Notes under the pieces: generated by a model | Told to the model about the DNA's origin: nothing | Databases searched by the model: none | What the model saw: only the letters and a program-made list of their open reading frames with translations | In this document: piece by piece, positions 30,983 to 39,941 of the stretch | How the letters are laid out: each line of letters begins with the position of its first letter | How positions within the stretch are numbered: the first letter of the stretch is position 1 | Made by a program: the position numbers and the translations under genes | Origin: Klebsiella oxytoca NBRC 105695 | GTDB taxonomy: Bacteria > Pseudomonadota > Gammaproteobacteria > Enterobacterales > Enterobacteriaceae | Reading direction: 5' to 3' | Length of the DNA: 64,000 nucleotides | Assembly (NCBI RefSeq): GCF_001598695.1 | Contig: NZ_BCZK01000006.1 | Location: forward strand, 294,213-358,212

Positions 30983-31121
30983 TCCCCGGCTCGCGCTTCG
31001 CTTAGCCGGGCTACAGTTCCTGCGCTGTTTCATCGCGGTGGCGCTGCGCTGACCGGGCTACGGGTTCACCGTCGACTGCGGACCGGTAGCCCGGATAAGG
31101 CGTTTACGCCGCCATCCGGGG
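30983..31121. repeat. REP cluster (BIME) after kdpE
   Basis: At least two palindromic units. CCCGGC/GCCGGG spans 30985-31010 with a trailing CTACA. A full REP unit, GTAGCCCGGATAAGGCG through GCCATCCGGGG, spans 31086-31121. A partial unit lies between them (near 31050). It sits between the converging kdpE and the araD-like gene and may protect the 3' ends of both mRNAs. Confidence 0.85.
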
Positions 31122-31132
31122 AATGCAGACAA

Positions 31133-31828
31133 TTACTGCCCGTAGTAGGCCCCCGCGCCGTGTTTACGCAAATAGTGTTTATCCAGCAGGGTCGCAGAGA
31201 CCGGCTGTTCGTCAGCGCTTAACTGGCGGGTCCACATATTCATATAGGCAATCTCTTCCAGCACCACGGCATTATGCACCGCGTTCGCCGGATCTTTTCC
31301 CCATGCAAATGGGCCGTGGCCGTGAACCAGCGCGGCGGGCACGCTGAGTGGATCGGTATGCTGCGCGCCCAGCGTTTCGATAATCACGTGACCGGTATTG
31401 GTTTCATAATCACTGCGGATTTCATCATCGCTAAGGGGACGGGTACACGGGATCGGCCCATAAAAATAGTCGGCATGGGTGGTGCCCATCGCCAGCAGCG
31501 ACCTCCCCGACTGCGCCCAAATCGTCGCATGGCGCGAATGGGTATGCACAATTCCGCCCACGCCGCTGAATGCCTTATACAGCTCGAGATGGGTCGGCGT
31601 ATCCGACGAGGGCTTATAGCGTCCCTCCACCACGCTGCCGGTCGCCAGCTCCACCACCACCATATCGTCAGCGGTCATCACGGCGTATTCCACGCCGGAG
31701 GGTTTGATCACCACCAGCCCGGCGTCGCGATCGATGCCGCTGACGTTGCCCCAGGTAAAGGTCACGAGATTAAATTTCGGCAGCGCCAGATTGGCATCAA
31801 GAACCGCCTGCTTGAGGTTATCCAACAT
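31133..31828 (-). CDS. L-ribulose-5-phosphate 4-epimerase family protein (AraD/UlaF/SgbE-like)
   Basis: 231 residues, the family length. It interconverts L-ribulose 5-phosphate and D-xylulose 5-phosphate by retro-aldol chemistry. Zinc ligands and catalytic residues of E. coli AraD are all in register: Asp76 (KPSSDTPTH), His95 and His97 (VHTHSRH), Asp120 (THADYFYG), His171 ([10 protein letters not shown]) and Tyr229. Sequence is closer to AraD than to distant aldolases, but the neighbours (UlaE-like epimerase, FGGY kinase, no AraA or AraB) point to a UlaF/SgbE-type role. It overlaps the UlaE-like gene by 11 bases. Last gene of the polyol island. Confidence 0.92.
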   Translation of the reverse strand: MLDNLKQAVLDANLALPKFNLVTFTWGNVSGIDRDAGLVVIKPSGVEYAVMTADDMVVVELATGSVVEGRYKPSSDTPTHLELYKAFSGVGGIVHTHSRHATIWAQSGRSLLAMGTTHADYFYGPIPCTRPLSDDEIRSDYETNTGHVIIETLGAQHTDPLSVPAALVHGHGPFAWGKDPANAVHNAVVLEEIAYMNMWTRQLSADEQPVSATLLDKHYLRKHGAGAYYGQ

Positions 31829-32717
31829 ACTTCACTCCTGAATTCACAATGCCTTCATAGTGCGGTGGACGAAATGTCTGCTGGTATTTATCCGTTAGCC
31901 ACGCTTTAGCGTCGGCGATTCTCTCGCTATCCAGCCCGTCGTTTTTGGCCCACATCTCAATCAGCCAGGCGCCGCGATAGTTCAGCGCCGAGAGCGTACG
32001 AAATATCTCCGTGAAATCGACGCAGCCGGTACCGAATGGCACATCGCGAAACTGCCCCAGCGAAGCGTGGGACACCGGCTGCGTATCCTTCAAATGAATG
32101 GCGGTGATTTTATGAATTCCCTTACTCAACTCTTCGGGAACATCGTTTTGCCATGCGCTTAAGTTGCCGACGTCCGGATAGACGCAAAACCACGGACTAC
32201 AGACCTTCCTTTCGAGATCCAGCCAGCGGGAGATATTGCTCATAAAGGCGGTATCCATAATCTCCATCGACAGCATCACCTGCGCTTTCGCCGCTTCGGC
32301 TACCGCCCAGTTGATGCCCTCAATAAAGTATTCCCGGGTCTGCGCCGAAGAGGATTCGTAATAGACGTCATAGCCTGCCAGCTGGATGTTGCGAATACCG
32401 ACGTGGCTGGCAAAATCCAGCGCATCAAGCATCAGTTCCCGCGCCTTGAGCCGGGTCTCGCGATTGACGCTACCAAAGGGATGGCTGCGGTGCGCGGAGA
32501 GGCACATGCTCGGCACATCGATACCGCTGTTAATTTTGTCGGCCACAAATGCCAGCCGCTGTCCACGGTTCCAGCGCAGCCTGGCCTGGCGTTCAGGACT
32601 CTCATCAACGGAGATTTCGATAAAATCAAACTCCAGGCCAGCCGCCATTTCGAAGCGTTTCGGCCAGTCCAGCGCAGCGGGAAGCGCTTTTTCGTAGATA
32701 CCAAGTCTCGGTTTCAT
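31818..32717 (-). CDS. L-ribulose-5-phosphate 3-epimerase family protein (UlaE/SgbU-like)
   Basis: 299 residues from [19 protein letters not shown]. An upstream extension to 32909 in the same frame is an antisense-like run over the kinase and is rejected. TIM-barrel xylose-isomerase-like fold. Metal-ligand segments are seen ([60 protein letters not shown]). UlaE-type enzymes turn L-xylulose 5-phosphate into L-ribulose 5-phosphate, the substrate of the adjacent AraD-like 4-epimerase. The start overlaps the kinase stop by four bases (ATGA), and an 11-base overlap joins the next gene, so the three enzymes are coupled. Confidence 0.92.
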   Translation of the reverse strand: MKPRLGIYEKALPAALDWPKRFEMAAGLEFDFIEISVDESPERQARLRWNRGQRLAFVADKINSGIDVPSMCLSAHRSHPFGSVNRETRLKARELMLDALDFASHVGIRNIQLAGYDVYYESSSAQTREYFIEGINWAVAEAAKAQVMLSMEIMDTAFMSNISRWLDLERKVCSPWFCVYPDVGNLSAWQNDVPEELSKGIHKITAIHLKDTQPVSHASLGQFRDVPFGTGCVDFTEIFRTLSALNYRGAWLIEMWAKNDGLDSERIADAKAWLTDKYQQTFRPPHYEGIVNSGVKYVG

Positions 32718-34192
32718 TGCGCCGCCCCCGTTGCCCTGGAGAGGCTTTGCGCGACCTCTACGTAACGGGCATAACCTTCGCGCAGCTGCTGATGCCGCTT
32801 GCCGTCCGGTTGATAACTGACCACCTCGGGCTGCGTGGCCGCTATCGCTTCGCTGAAGTTGGCGTAGGCTCCGCTGCCGGCGGCTGCGCACAGCGCGGCG
32901 GCTCGACATCCCGCCTGTTCGATGTCCACGACTTCCAGAGGAAGATTGGCAGCGTCGGCGTACATCTGGGTCCAGCCTCTCGACTGGCTCGGCCCGCCGG
33001 TAAAGCGAATTTTTTCAATACCCCGATTGAGTTCAATAATGCGGTCCTGATGTATCAGGTGAGAAAAAACGATCCCGCGGTAGATGGCCGCAATAATATC
33101 CTTTTTCGTATGATGTCCCGCCAGACCTACCAGCGCACCCGGCAGATCCATCGCCAGATTGGAACCGAACAGATAAGGTAAAAAAATCAGGTTGCTGTCG
33201 GTCTCTTGCGCAATCCAGCTTTCGAAATGGTCGTAGCAGCGGTCATCGTCAGGGAAAAACTGTTTCACAAACCAGGAGAGATTGCTCGCCGAAGTGGGGC
33301 TGCCCTCATGAACAAAATATTTGCCCGGAATGCAGTATTTTCCCCAAATGTAGGGATAGTCGCTGGCAATAATGCTGTCCACCACCGAGGTGGCGATACT
33401 CCATGTACCGGCCACTGCGCTCAGGGTATCCGCCCGGTCAATGCCCGATGAGACGGCGGAGGCCACCACGTCGAAAAAGCCGCCGAATACCGGCGTTCCG
33501 GGACATAATCCGCAGTCCAGCGAGGCCTGCAGGGTAATGTGGCCCACGCAGTCCGTCGAGTTGACCACCGGCGCGGTCTTATCCGCCACTTCCTCAATGC
33601 CGAACAGCGCCATCATGTCGCGGTCGTAGCGGGAGGAAAGCTGGTTATAAAAATTGCTGCCGGAAATATTGGTAATTTCCGCCGTCGCCTCGCCGGTCAG
33701 ACGAAAGCGAATGTAGTCGTGCACCATTAAAACGGCGTCGATTCTGTCGTAGTTGGCGGGCTCATGTGCTTTTAACCACGCCAGCAGCGATACCGGGTGC
33801 CCGGTCCACAACTGCTGCAGCCCTTTGGGATAGGCCAGTTTATCGACCCCTTCGCGGTACCATTTTTTGACGAACGCCAGCGCCCGGGTATCGGATGAGA
33901 TAATTCCGTTGCGCACCGGCTCGCCTTTTTTATCAATCGCGTACAGCCCTTTGCCGTGCGAGGAGAAGCCGATCCCGCCAATACTTAACGCTGGCACCTG
34001 GCTTTCAAACAGCGCTTTTTTTATTACGCTGCAAACGGTATCCCATAGCTCATGCATGTTCCGCTCGGTAAAACCCGGCTGTTCGGATAATACCTGAGCA
34101 TATTGCGAAGCCACGTGGATCTCCTGCCCGCACTCAGTATATATCCCGGCTTTGGTGACCGTACCACCGATATCCACTCCGATAAAATTCAT
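32714..34192 (-). CDS. FGGY-family carbohydrate kinase (L-xylulokinase-like)
   Basis: 492 residues from MNFIGVDIGGTVTKAG. An ATG five codons upstream is possible, but GAAGGGAT lies just before the chosen start. FGGY kinases phosphorylate pentuloses, glycerol and related sugars. The N-terminal phosphate-binding loop DIGGTVTK, the SHGKGLYAID segment and the C-terminal FTGGPSQSRGWTQMYADA motif are present. The downstream UlaE- and AraD-like genes suggest L-xylulose or a near relative as substrate, as in LyxK. The actual sugar cannot be read from sequence. It follows the permease gene after 27 bases. Confidence 0.88.
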   Translation of the reverse strand: MNFIGVDIGGTVTKAGIYTECGQEIHVASQYAQVLSEQPGFTERNMHELWDTVCSVIKKALFESQVPALSIGGIGFSSHGKGLYAIDKKGEPVRNGIISSDTRALAFVKKWYREGVDKLAYPKGLQQLWTGHPVSLLAWLKAHEPANYDRIDAVLMVHDYIRFRLTGEATAEITNISGSNFYNQLSSRYDRDMMALFGIEEVADKTAPVVNSTDCVGHITLQASLDCGLCPGTPVFGGFFDVVASAVSSGIDRADTLSAVAGTWSIATSVVDSIIASDYPYIWGKYCIPGKYFVHEGSPTSASNLSWFVKQFFPDDDRCYDHFESWIAQETDSNLIFLPYLFGSNLAMDLPGALVGLAGHHTKKDIIAAIYRGIVFSHLIHQDRIIELNRGIEKIRFTGGPSQSRGWTQMYADAANLPLEVVDIEQAGCRAAALCAAAGSGAYANFSEAIAATQPEVVSYQPDGKRHQQLREGYARYVEVAQSLSRATGAAQ

Positions 34193-34219
34193 ATCCCTTC
34201 GTCCCATAATTAATATAAG

Positions 34220-35206
34220 TTAACGTCTGGCTGAGCTAATAAAGGTGGCGCCCCAAATAATAAGCCCTTTCACCACGTACTGAACGTAAGGTGAGATCCC
34301 TAACAGGTTTAATCCATTATTCAGTACGCCGAGCATCATGGCGCCGATCAGCGTGCCAATAATCATTCCGCGCCCACCGGCAATCGATGCCCCGCCGAGC
34401 ACCACGGCGGCAATAGCATCCAGTTCAAAACCGACGCCCGCATTAGGCTGACCGCTCATCACCCGTGAGGTAAAAATAAGACCGGCAAAACTGGCGGTAA
34501 AACCGCTGATCACATAAACCAGCAATTTATAATATTTAACCCGCAGTCCGCTCAGGCGCGCCGCTTCTTCATTGCCGCCAAGAGAATAAACATAGCGGCC
34601 AAACGGCATATGATTCAGCACGATATAAAAGATGAAATATAAAACCACCATCAGAATAATAGGTACCTGAATACCGAACAGATATTCACGGCCCCAAAAA
34701 GCGAATGAATCCGGTAAGCCGGAGATGGGATAGCCGCCGGTATAGATCAGTGCCAGCCCCTTCGCAATAATCATCGCGCCGAGGGTTACGATAATCGGCG
34801 GCATTTTGCCGTAGGCGGTTAAAAAGCCGTTTAGCGCGCCAAAGGCGACGCCGGAACCCAGGCCGATAAGAATGGCTAACCACGGGTCTAAACCATAGTA
34901 CTTCATTAATCCCGCCATCAGCGTACCGGCCAGGGCCATGACCGCGCCGACGGAGAGGTCGATCCCGCCGGTCAGGATGGCAAAGGTCATTCCGATGGCG
35001 ATGATGGCATTGATCGAGACCTGACGGGCGACGGTAGATAAGTTATCAACCGTTAAGAAGTAGTCATTAAAAATGGCCATACAGGAAAACAGGAGTACCA
35101 GACCAACGAATGGCAGGAATGCAGGCATTTTTAATAAACTATGCAGCATCTTTTTATTTTTATCAGGAGACACGGCTGGCGCTAATGATACGTTTTCATT
35201 ACTCAT
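34220..35206 (-). CDS. Ribose-type ABC sugar transporter permease
   Basis: 328 residues of the BPD_transp_2/RbsC family: a cytoplasmic start of about 30 residues, then eight to ten membrane helices. The loop AIGMTFAILTGGIDLSVGAV (about 70-90) is the usual RbsC motif, and GGNEEAARLSGLRVKYYKLL is the ATPase-contact loop. The gene is ten bases after the ATPase gene. Together with the binding protein they form a carbohydrate uptake transporter (CUT2 class), which typically carries pentoses or polyols. Confidence 0.93.
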   Translation of the reverse strand: MSNENVSLAPAVSPDKNKKMLHSLLKMPAFLPFVGLVLLFSCMAIFNDYFLTVDNLSTVARQVSINAIIAIGMTFAILTGGIDLSVGAVMALAGTLMAGLMKYYGLDPWLAILIGLGSGVAFGALNGFLTAYGKMPPIIVTLGAMIIAKGLALIYTGGYPISGLPDSFAFWGREYLFGIQVPIILMVVLYFIFYIVLNHMPFGRYVYSLGGNEEAARLSGLRVKYYKLLVYVISGFTASFAGLIFTSRVMSGQPNAGVGFELDAIAAVVLGGASIAGGRGMIIGTLIGAMMLGVLNNGLNLLGISPYVQYVVKGLIIWGATFISSARR

Positions 35207-35216
35207 TTAATACTCC

Positions 35217-36701
35217 CTAAATAATATTACCGGCAGCATGCAGCATAATGACGGTGGAATTAATTTGGTCGTTCTCAAGCTCCGCAACGATATTACCGTC
35301 GCGAAAAACCATCACCCGGTCGCTGACGCCTATGACCTCTGGAAGCTCAGATGAAATCATAATTATCGCAATCCCCTGGGCGGTGAGGTCGCGCATAATC
35401 TGGTAGATTTCTGATTTTGCTCCGACATCAATACCGCGAGTCGGCTCGTCAAAAATAAGAATATTGACGTCATGATTTAACCAACGAGAAATAACGACTT
35501 TCTGCTGGTTACCGCCGCTCAACGTCCCCACCGCGGTCCCGGCATCTGGCGTTTTCACACCAACGTGGCTAATTAAACGCTCGGCGGTCAGGCGCTCTTC
35601 GTTATCGCGGATTAGCGAGAACTGGCAGGCGTGTTTGTTAAGCCAGATATTGTCTTTGACCGAAAAAGGCAGTACCAGTCCCTGCGTTTTGCGGCTTTCC
35701 GGCAACAGGCCGATACCCAGACGCAGAGCCCGATCGGTTGAATTTATCGTCACCTCTTTTCCGGCCAGACGGACGCGTTTTTTGTAGCATTTATCCGCGC
35801 CGGTCAGAGCCAGAATCGCTTCGGAACGCCCCGACCCCACCAGCCCGGCAAGACCTAAGATCTCCCCTTTGCGCAACGTCAGCCGATTAACCTGACTACT
35901 TTCGGTCAGCTGAATTTCCGCCTCCAGCAGTATTTCATCATGCGCCAGCGTCCGCCGCTCGGGATAGATGTTCTCTACCTCACGGCCGACCATCATCTGG
36001 ATCATCTCTGCGATATCGATATTGTCGACCTTTGCCGATCCGATATATTTGCCGTCGCGCAGAATACTCAGGCTATCGCAGATTTCATATATCTCCTCCA
36101 GATGATGCGAGATAAAGAACATGCCGACGCCTTTGGCCTTTAAATCGCGCATCACGCGGAAAAGATGTTCCGCCTCGCCAGGAGTCAGGGTCGCGGTGGG
36201 TTCGTCCAGAATGAGAATTCGCGCATCCAGCGACAGCGCTTTGGCAATTTCCACGAACTGCTGCTCGGCGACGCTGAGATGGCAGATTTGCTCGTCGGGA
36301 TCGAGCGTGACGCCAAGCTCTTTAAAAATGCGTAACGCCTCCCGACGCATCGCTTTACGATCTAACAGGCCAAAACGATTTACCTTTTCACGATTAAGGA
36401 AAATATTCTCATAAGCGTTCAGATAGGGAATAAGAGAAAACTCCTGAAAGATAATCCCTACGCCGCAGGCAATCGCATCGCGATAGTTATGAAAATGCTG
36501 CTGCTTACCATCAATATAAATATTACCGGCGTCAGGTTGATAGATCCCGCACAGGATTTTCATCAGCGTCGATTTACCCGCGCCGTTTTCACCTAATAAA
36601 GCGTGAACTTCTCCACGAGCAAGGGTGATATTAACATTATCCAGCGCCTTGACTCCGGGGAAGCTTTTACTGACGTTTTTGACTTCCAGTAAGCTGGGCA
36701 T
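35217..36701 (-). CDS. Ribose-type ABC sugar transporter ATPase (duplicated)
   Basis: 494 residues from MPSLLEVKNVSKSF. An ATG two codons upstream lies only two bases from the GGAG site, so the second ATG is preferred. Two ABC domains in tandem, RbsA-like. The first has Walker A GENGAGKST and Walker B RILILDEPTATL. The second has LVGSGRSE in place of Walker A, with LSGGNQQKVVISRWL and ILIFDEPTRGIDVGAK. That degenerate second Walker A is usual for the CUT2 class. Lies between the binding protein and permease. Confidence 0.94.
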   Translation of the reverse strand: MPSLLEVKNVSKSFPGVKALDNVNITLARGEVHALLGENGAGKSTLMKILCGIYQPDAGNIYIDGKQQHFHNYRDAIACGVGIIFQEFSLIPYLNAYENIFLNREKVNRFGLLDRKAMRREALRIFKELGVTLDPDEQICHLSVAEQQFVEIAKALSLDARILILDEPTATLTPGEAEHLFRVMRDLKAKGVGMFFISHHLEEIYEICDSLSILRDGKYIGSAKVDNIDIAEMIQMMVGREVENIYPERRTLAHDEILLEAEIQLTESSQVNRLTLRKGEILGLAGLVGSGRSEAILALTGADKCYKKRVRLAGKEVTINSTDRALRLGIGLLPESRKTQGLVLPFSVKDNIWLNKHACQFSLIRDNEERLTAERLISHVGVKTPDAGTAVGTLSGGNQQKVVISRWLNHDVNILIFDEPTRGIDVGAKSEIYQIMRDLTAQGIAIIMISSELPEVIGVSDRVMVFRDGNIVAELENDQINSTVIMLHAAGNII

Positions 36702-36717
36702 AAACATCGCTCCATAA

Positions 36718-36787
36718 TGGCTCGATAAAATAGCGAGCCATACTTTAATAAGAATCCGGCACGGCTCACCTGAATAAGCGAGAGCCG
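36718..36787 (-). other. Two stem-loops between binding-protein and ATPase genes
   Basis: TGGCTCG/CGAGCCA at 36718-36740 and CGGCTC/GAGCCG at 36762-36787 lie in the 99-base gap. No T-run follows either. They resemble the mRNA-stabilising hairpins that raise binding-protein expression over the rest of such operons. Confidence 0.6.
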
Positions 36788-36806
36788 CTGTGGCGTAATA
36801 ACGCGA

Positions 36807-37721
36807 TTACCAGTGGAAATCTTTGGCGTTGTTTTTATCGATAAGCTTCACATCAACAGGAATCTCTTTAGGAATATTCGCCCCCCAGTGTTTTGCCAGG
36901 GCAATACCTAAGCCAATACGCAGCTGATCGCGCGGGAACTGTGCTGCGGTAGCAATAAACGGCGTATTACCTTTGGCAATTTCAGCCACCGCTTCCGGAG
37001 ATCCATCGACGCTGACCAGCTTGACATCGCGTCCAGATGACTGAATAGCCGCCAAGGCACCGAGTGAGCCAACATCATTGACGCTGAAAATACCGTTGAG
37101 CGTCGGGTTGGATTGCAGCATATTTTCCGTCACGCTCATGGAGGTATCGCGCTCTTGTTTACCATTCAGTTTGGTAAGCACTTTAATATTGGGATGCTTT
37201 TTCATCGCATCTTCAAAGCCGCGCACACGCTCCAGAATAGGCACCACCGGAATTCCGTCGAGAATCGCCACGTTGCCTTTATCTCCCAGCGCTTTGGCTA
37301 AATGCTCTCCGGCGATAAAGCCCGCATCATAGTTTTTTGAACCCACAAAAGAATCAATCGGACCGTTAGCCTGAGCATCTATCGCCACCACCACCACGCC
37401 GGCTTTTTTGGCGGCCAGGACGGCGGTTTCCGCGCCAACGCTATCTGCCGGGTTAATCAGCAAAATATCAATTTTCTTTTGCAGCATATCCTCAACATCG
37501 CTAATCTGCTTGGAGACATCATGCGCCGCATCCGCAGTATAGACGGTGGCGTTAATATCTTTTGCCGACTGTTCAAGTGACTCTTTCATGGTCACGAAAT
37601 ATTCGTTGTTTAATTCCTGGAAGGACATGCCGATAGTCAAAGGTTTAGCATTAACGCAGGCGACCATGCTCATAGCCAGAAGTCCTGAGAGTAATGCTTT
37701 GGTATTAAATTTAACAGGCAT
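36807..37721 (-). CDS. Periplasmic sugar-binding protein (RbsB-like)
   Basis: 304 residues. Signal peptide at 1-25, ending CVNA before KPLTIG (a Sec site after Ala25; there is also a nearby Cys, but no lipobox of the LxxC type). The mature part has the LacI/RbsB periplasmic fold: GMSFQELNNEYF; DILLINPADSVG; VVVVAIDAQANGP; GSKNYDAGFIAGE; FSVNDVGSLGALAAI; KLVSVDGSPEAV. Ligand-pocket residues differ from RbsB, and the sugar is unknown; a polyol is plausible from the neighbouring dehydrogenase. It begins after a 234-base gap from the dehydrogenase gene. Confidence 0.93.
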   Translation of the reverse strand: MPVKFNTKALLSGLLAMSMVACVNAKPLTIGMSFQELNNEYFVTMKESLEQSAKDINATVYTADAAHDVSKQISDVEDMLQKKIDILLINPADSVGAETAVLAAKKAGVVVVAIDAQANGPIDSFVGSKNYDAGFIAGEHLAKALGDKGNVAILDGIPVVPILERVRGFEDAMKKHPNIKVLTKLNGKQERDTSMSVTENMLQSNPTLNGIFSVNDVGSLGALAAIQSSGRDVKLVSVDGSPEAVAEIAKGNTPFIATAAQFPRDQLRIGLGIALAKHWGANIPKEIPVDVKLIDKNNAKDFHW

Positions 37722-37955
37722 TCAATATCTCCTTATTGAGTTGTGCGCTGCGGAATATAAATTATTCAGCAGCGTTTTCATGGTACTAATGTTGCCTGAT
37801 TTACTGAGCAATAAATTCACCACTGGTAATTAGCAGAGGCTACCGACATTTATCTCAGCAATCCCCATGATTGAAGAAATCAAGTATTGATTTAGCAGCC
37901 ATTTATGAAAGTGCAGAACAATAAATATAAATGACGCGAGTGAATGTTGATAAAT

Positions 37956-39029
37956 TTATGGCTTGATAACGACCTTGATGGAATCCAGCGATTTGGCCAT
38001 CTCAAAAGCGGCTTTCCACTCATCGATAGAATAGAAATGCGTTACCACGCCTTTGGCGGTCAAGAGGCCACGCTCAAAAAGATCGATAGCGATTTCATAG
38101 CTATAGGGGCCGAGATGCGCACCGCGAATATCGAGCTCTTTGCGGTCGCCGATGATCGACCAGTCGGCGGTGGTTTCTTTCCCAAACACGCTAAATTCAA
38201 CGAAGCGCCCCAGTTTGCGTATCATCTCCAGTCCCTGAGTCACGCCAACAGGCGCGCCGGTCGCTTCGATATAAACGTCGCAGCCGTATCCGTCCGTCAT
38301 GGATTTAACAATGGCGACGGCGTCCTCTTTCGCCGCGTTGATGACCACGTCGGCGCCAAACGCTTTAGCCAGCGCCAGGCGATCTTCCATGGTATCGATG
38401 ACCACCAGTTTCTTCGGCGTCTTAAGATGAGCGACCTGCACCATGCACAGCCCCAGCGGCCCGGCGCCGGCGATAACGACCACATCATCCAGTTCGATAT
38501 CCCCGCGGCGTACCGTATGGATTGCACAGGCCATAGGTTCGATCAGCGCCGCATCTTCTTCACTTAATGATTCAGGAATTTTATGAATAATCGCGCGTTC
38601 GGAGAAACGCATATATTCAGCCATACCGCCATCGGCGACATCTTTCTGGAAGCCGTAAATATCATGGGTTTCACACATCCAGTATTTTCCGGTTTTACAG
38701 AAACGGCACTCATGGCAGGGAACAATCTGTTCAGCGAGAATGCGATCGCCAATTTTTAATTTATATTTTTCAGCGGAACCCGGGCCTAATTCAGCAACCC
38801 GACCGTAAAACTCATGGCCGGGCACTACCGGCGTTTTTACCCACGGATTATCACCCCAGAACATCGGCGCACCGTCCTGGGCCTTGCAATCACCGGCGCA
38901 TATTCCACAGCCGTCAACCTTAATGACCACTTCCTTTTCTTTGGCGATCGGGCGGCGAATTTTCTCAAAGCGATAATCCTGGGGACCGTGGCAGACAACC
39001 GCTTTCATATCTTCAGGTAATTGTTCCAT
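37956..39029 (-). CDS. Zinc-dependent polyol/alcohol dehydrogenase (erythritol/threitol-dehydrogenase-like)
   Basis: 357 residues of the medium-chain MDR family. Catalytic zinc ligands Cys44, His72 and Glu73 (or Glu164) are in place. The structural zinc is held by Cys105, Cys108, Cys111 and Cys119. The Rossmann GAGPLGL motif is at 188-194, and an Asp follows the second strand (VVIDTMEDR), so NAD+ is the likely cofactor. The overall sequence, especially AVVCHGPQDYRFE, PGHEF, EQIVPCHEC and RGAHLGPYSYEIAID, resembles erythritol/L-threitol dehydrogenases more than sorbitol or xylitol enzymes. In the island it would oxidise the imported polyol to the ketose that the FGGY kinase uses. Confidence 0.85.
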   Translation of the reverse strand: MEQLPEDMKAVVCHGPQDYRFEKIRRPIAKEKEVVIKVDGCGICAGDCKAQDGAPMFWGDNPWVKTPVVPGHEFYGRVAELGPGSAEKYKLKIGDRILAEQIVPCHECRFCKTGKYWMCETHDIYGFQKDVADGGMAEYMRFSERAIIHKIPESLSEEDAALIEPMACAIHTVRRGDIELDDVVVIAGAGPLGLCMVQVAHLKTPKKLVVIDTMEDRLALAKAFGADVVINAAKEDAVAIVKSMTDGYGCDVYIEATGAPVGVTQGLEMIRKLGRFVEFSVFGKETTADWSIIGDRKELDIRGAHLGPYSYEIAIDLFERGLLTAKGVVTHFYSIDEWKAAFEMAKSLDSIKVVIKP

Positions 39030-39066
39030 CGTAAACCTCTTTTTCGGATAAATAATGAAGAGGGAC

Positions 39067-39086
39067 AGTATTGCTAATGCAATACT
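39067..39086. promoter_or_regulatory. Palindrome upstream of the dehydrogenase gene
   Basis: Perfect inverted repeat AGTATTGC-TAAT-GCAATACT in the 114-base gap between the DeoR-type gene and the dehydrogenase. It may be a regulator operator or a small mRNA hairpin. There is no T-run, so it is not a terminator. Confidence 0.5.
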
Positions 39087-39143
39087 CCTCCAACTGGTAC
39101 AGAGCGATTAAATGATGATGCAATTAGATTATTATTCAGAGCC

Positions 39144-39941
39144 TTATTTGGTCTCTACAATATGTACCTGATGCTGGCGATAGATATCGCCGGGTAACTC
39201 ATTAGTGATCAAGATATCAATATCCGCCAGATCGCATATTTTATAAAGCGAATAGCGTTCAAATTTACTGCTATCGACCATCAGAATTTTTTGATCGGCA
39301 ACTTTCAGCATCTCTTGCTTTAGCCGGACGTTGACTTCATTACTGTCTTTAATTTCCAGACCGGAGTCCAGGCCCTGACAGGAAAAAAACAGCTTATTGA
39401 CCTTAAAATTGTTGATAATGAACTCAGCAACCGGACCGTGAAAGTCACCGTGACGCTCAGAATATTCACCACCAACGCTGACAATTCTTATTTTTTTGCG
39501 ACAGGCTAAGGTTTGAATAATATTCAAAGAATTAGTAATAACGGTCAATTCAATGTCAGGTAGCTGACGGGCTAAAAACCAGCAGGAGCTGCTATTATCC
39601 ATAATGATGCACTCATGCTCATGAATAAATTGCAGCGCACCTTTGGCGATGCGCATCTTACGTTCTGGCTGTTCTTTCGTGCGTTTAATAAAGGCTTCGG
39701 CTTTATCGACAAAGTTTCCGTTATTTGCCGGCATATCGGCAGCTAAAAACGATGCCGTATTTTCGGAAATCATTGCGCCGCCAAAGCTGCGCACTATTTT
39801 CTTATTCCTGGCCAGCGCAGTTAAATCACGTCGAATAGTTTCCGGAGATACACCAAATAATCGCGACAGCTCATTAACTCTGGCACATCCCTTTTCTACG
39901 ACATATTCCACAATTAATGAGTGACGTTTAACTTGTAACAT
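39144..39941 (-). CDS. DeoR-family transcriptional regulator
   Basis: 265 residues from the ATG giving MLQVKRHSLIVEYVVEKG. A TTG four codons upstream could also serve but lies inside the ribosome-binding segment. The N-terminal HTH_DeoR (VNELSRLFGVSPETIRRDLT, about 24-43) is followed by a sugar-phosphate-sensing DeoRC domain (IIMDNSSSCWFLARQL; LTVITNSLNI; VSVGGEYSERHGDFHGP; VDSSKFERYSL). Such regulators usually repress and are released by a phosphorylated sugar. Upstream lie two copies of a 22-base direct repeat. First gene of the island. Confidence 0.92.
   Translation of the reverse strand: MLQVKRHSLIVEYVVEKGCARVNELSRLFGVSPETIRRDLTALARNKKIVRSFGGAMISENTASFLAADMPANNGNFVDKAEAFIKRTKEQPERKMRIAKGALQFIHEHECIIMDNSSSCWFLARQLPDIELTVITNSLNIIQTLACRKKIRIVSVGGEYSERHGDFHGPVAEFIINNFKVNKLFFSCQGLDSGLEIKDSNEVNVRLKQEMLKVADQKILMVDSSKFERYSLYKICDLADIDILITNELPGDIYRQHQVHIVETK

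Noticed and set aside
36660..37721. Idea that the binding protein is a lipoprotein
   Set aside because: The Cys near the end of the signal peptide is followed by VNA and a standard signal peptidase I site; the lipobox spacing is poor.
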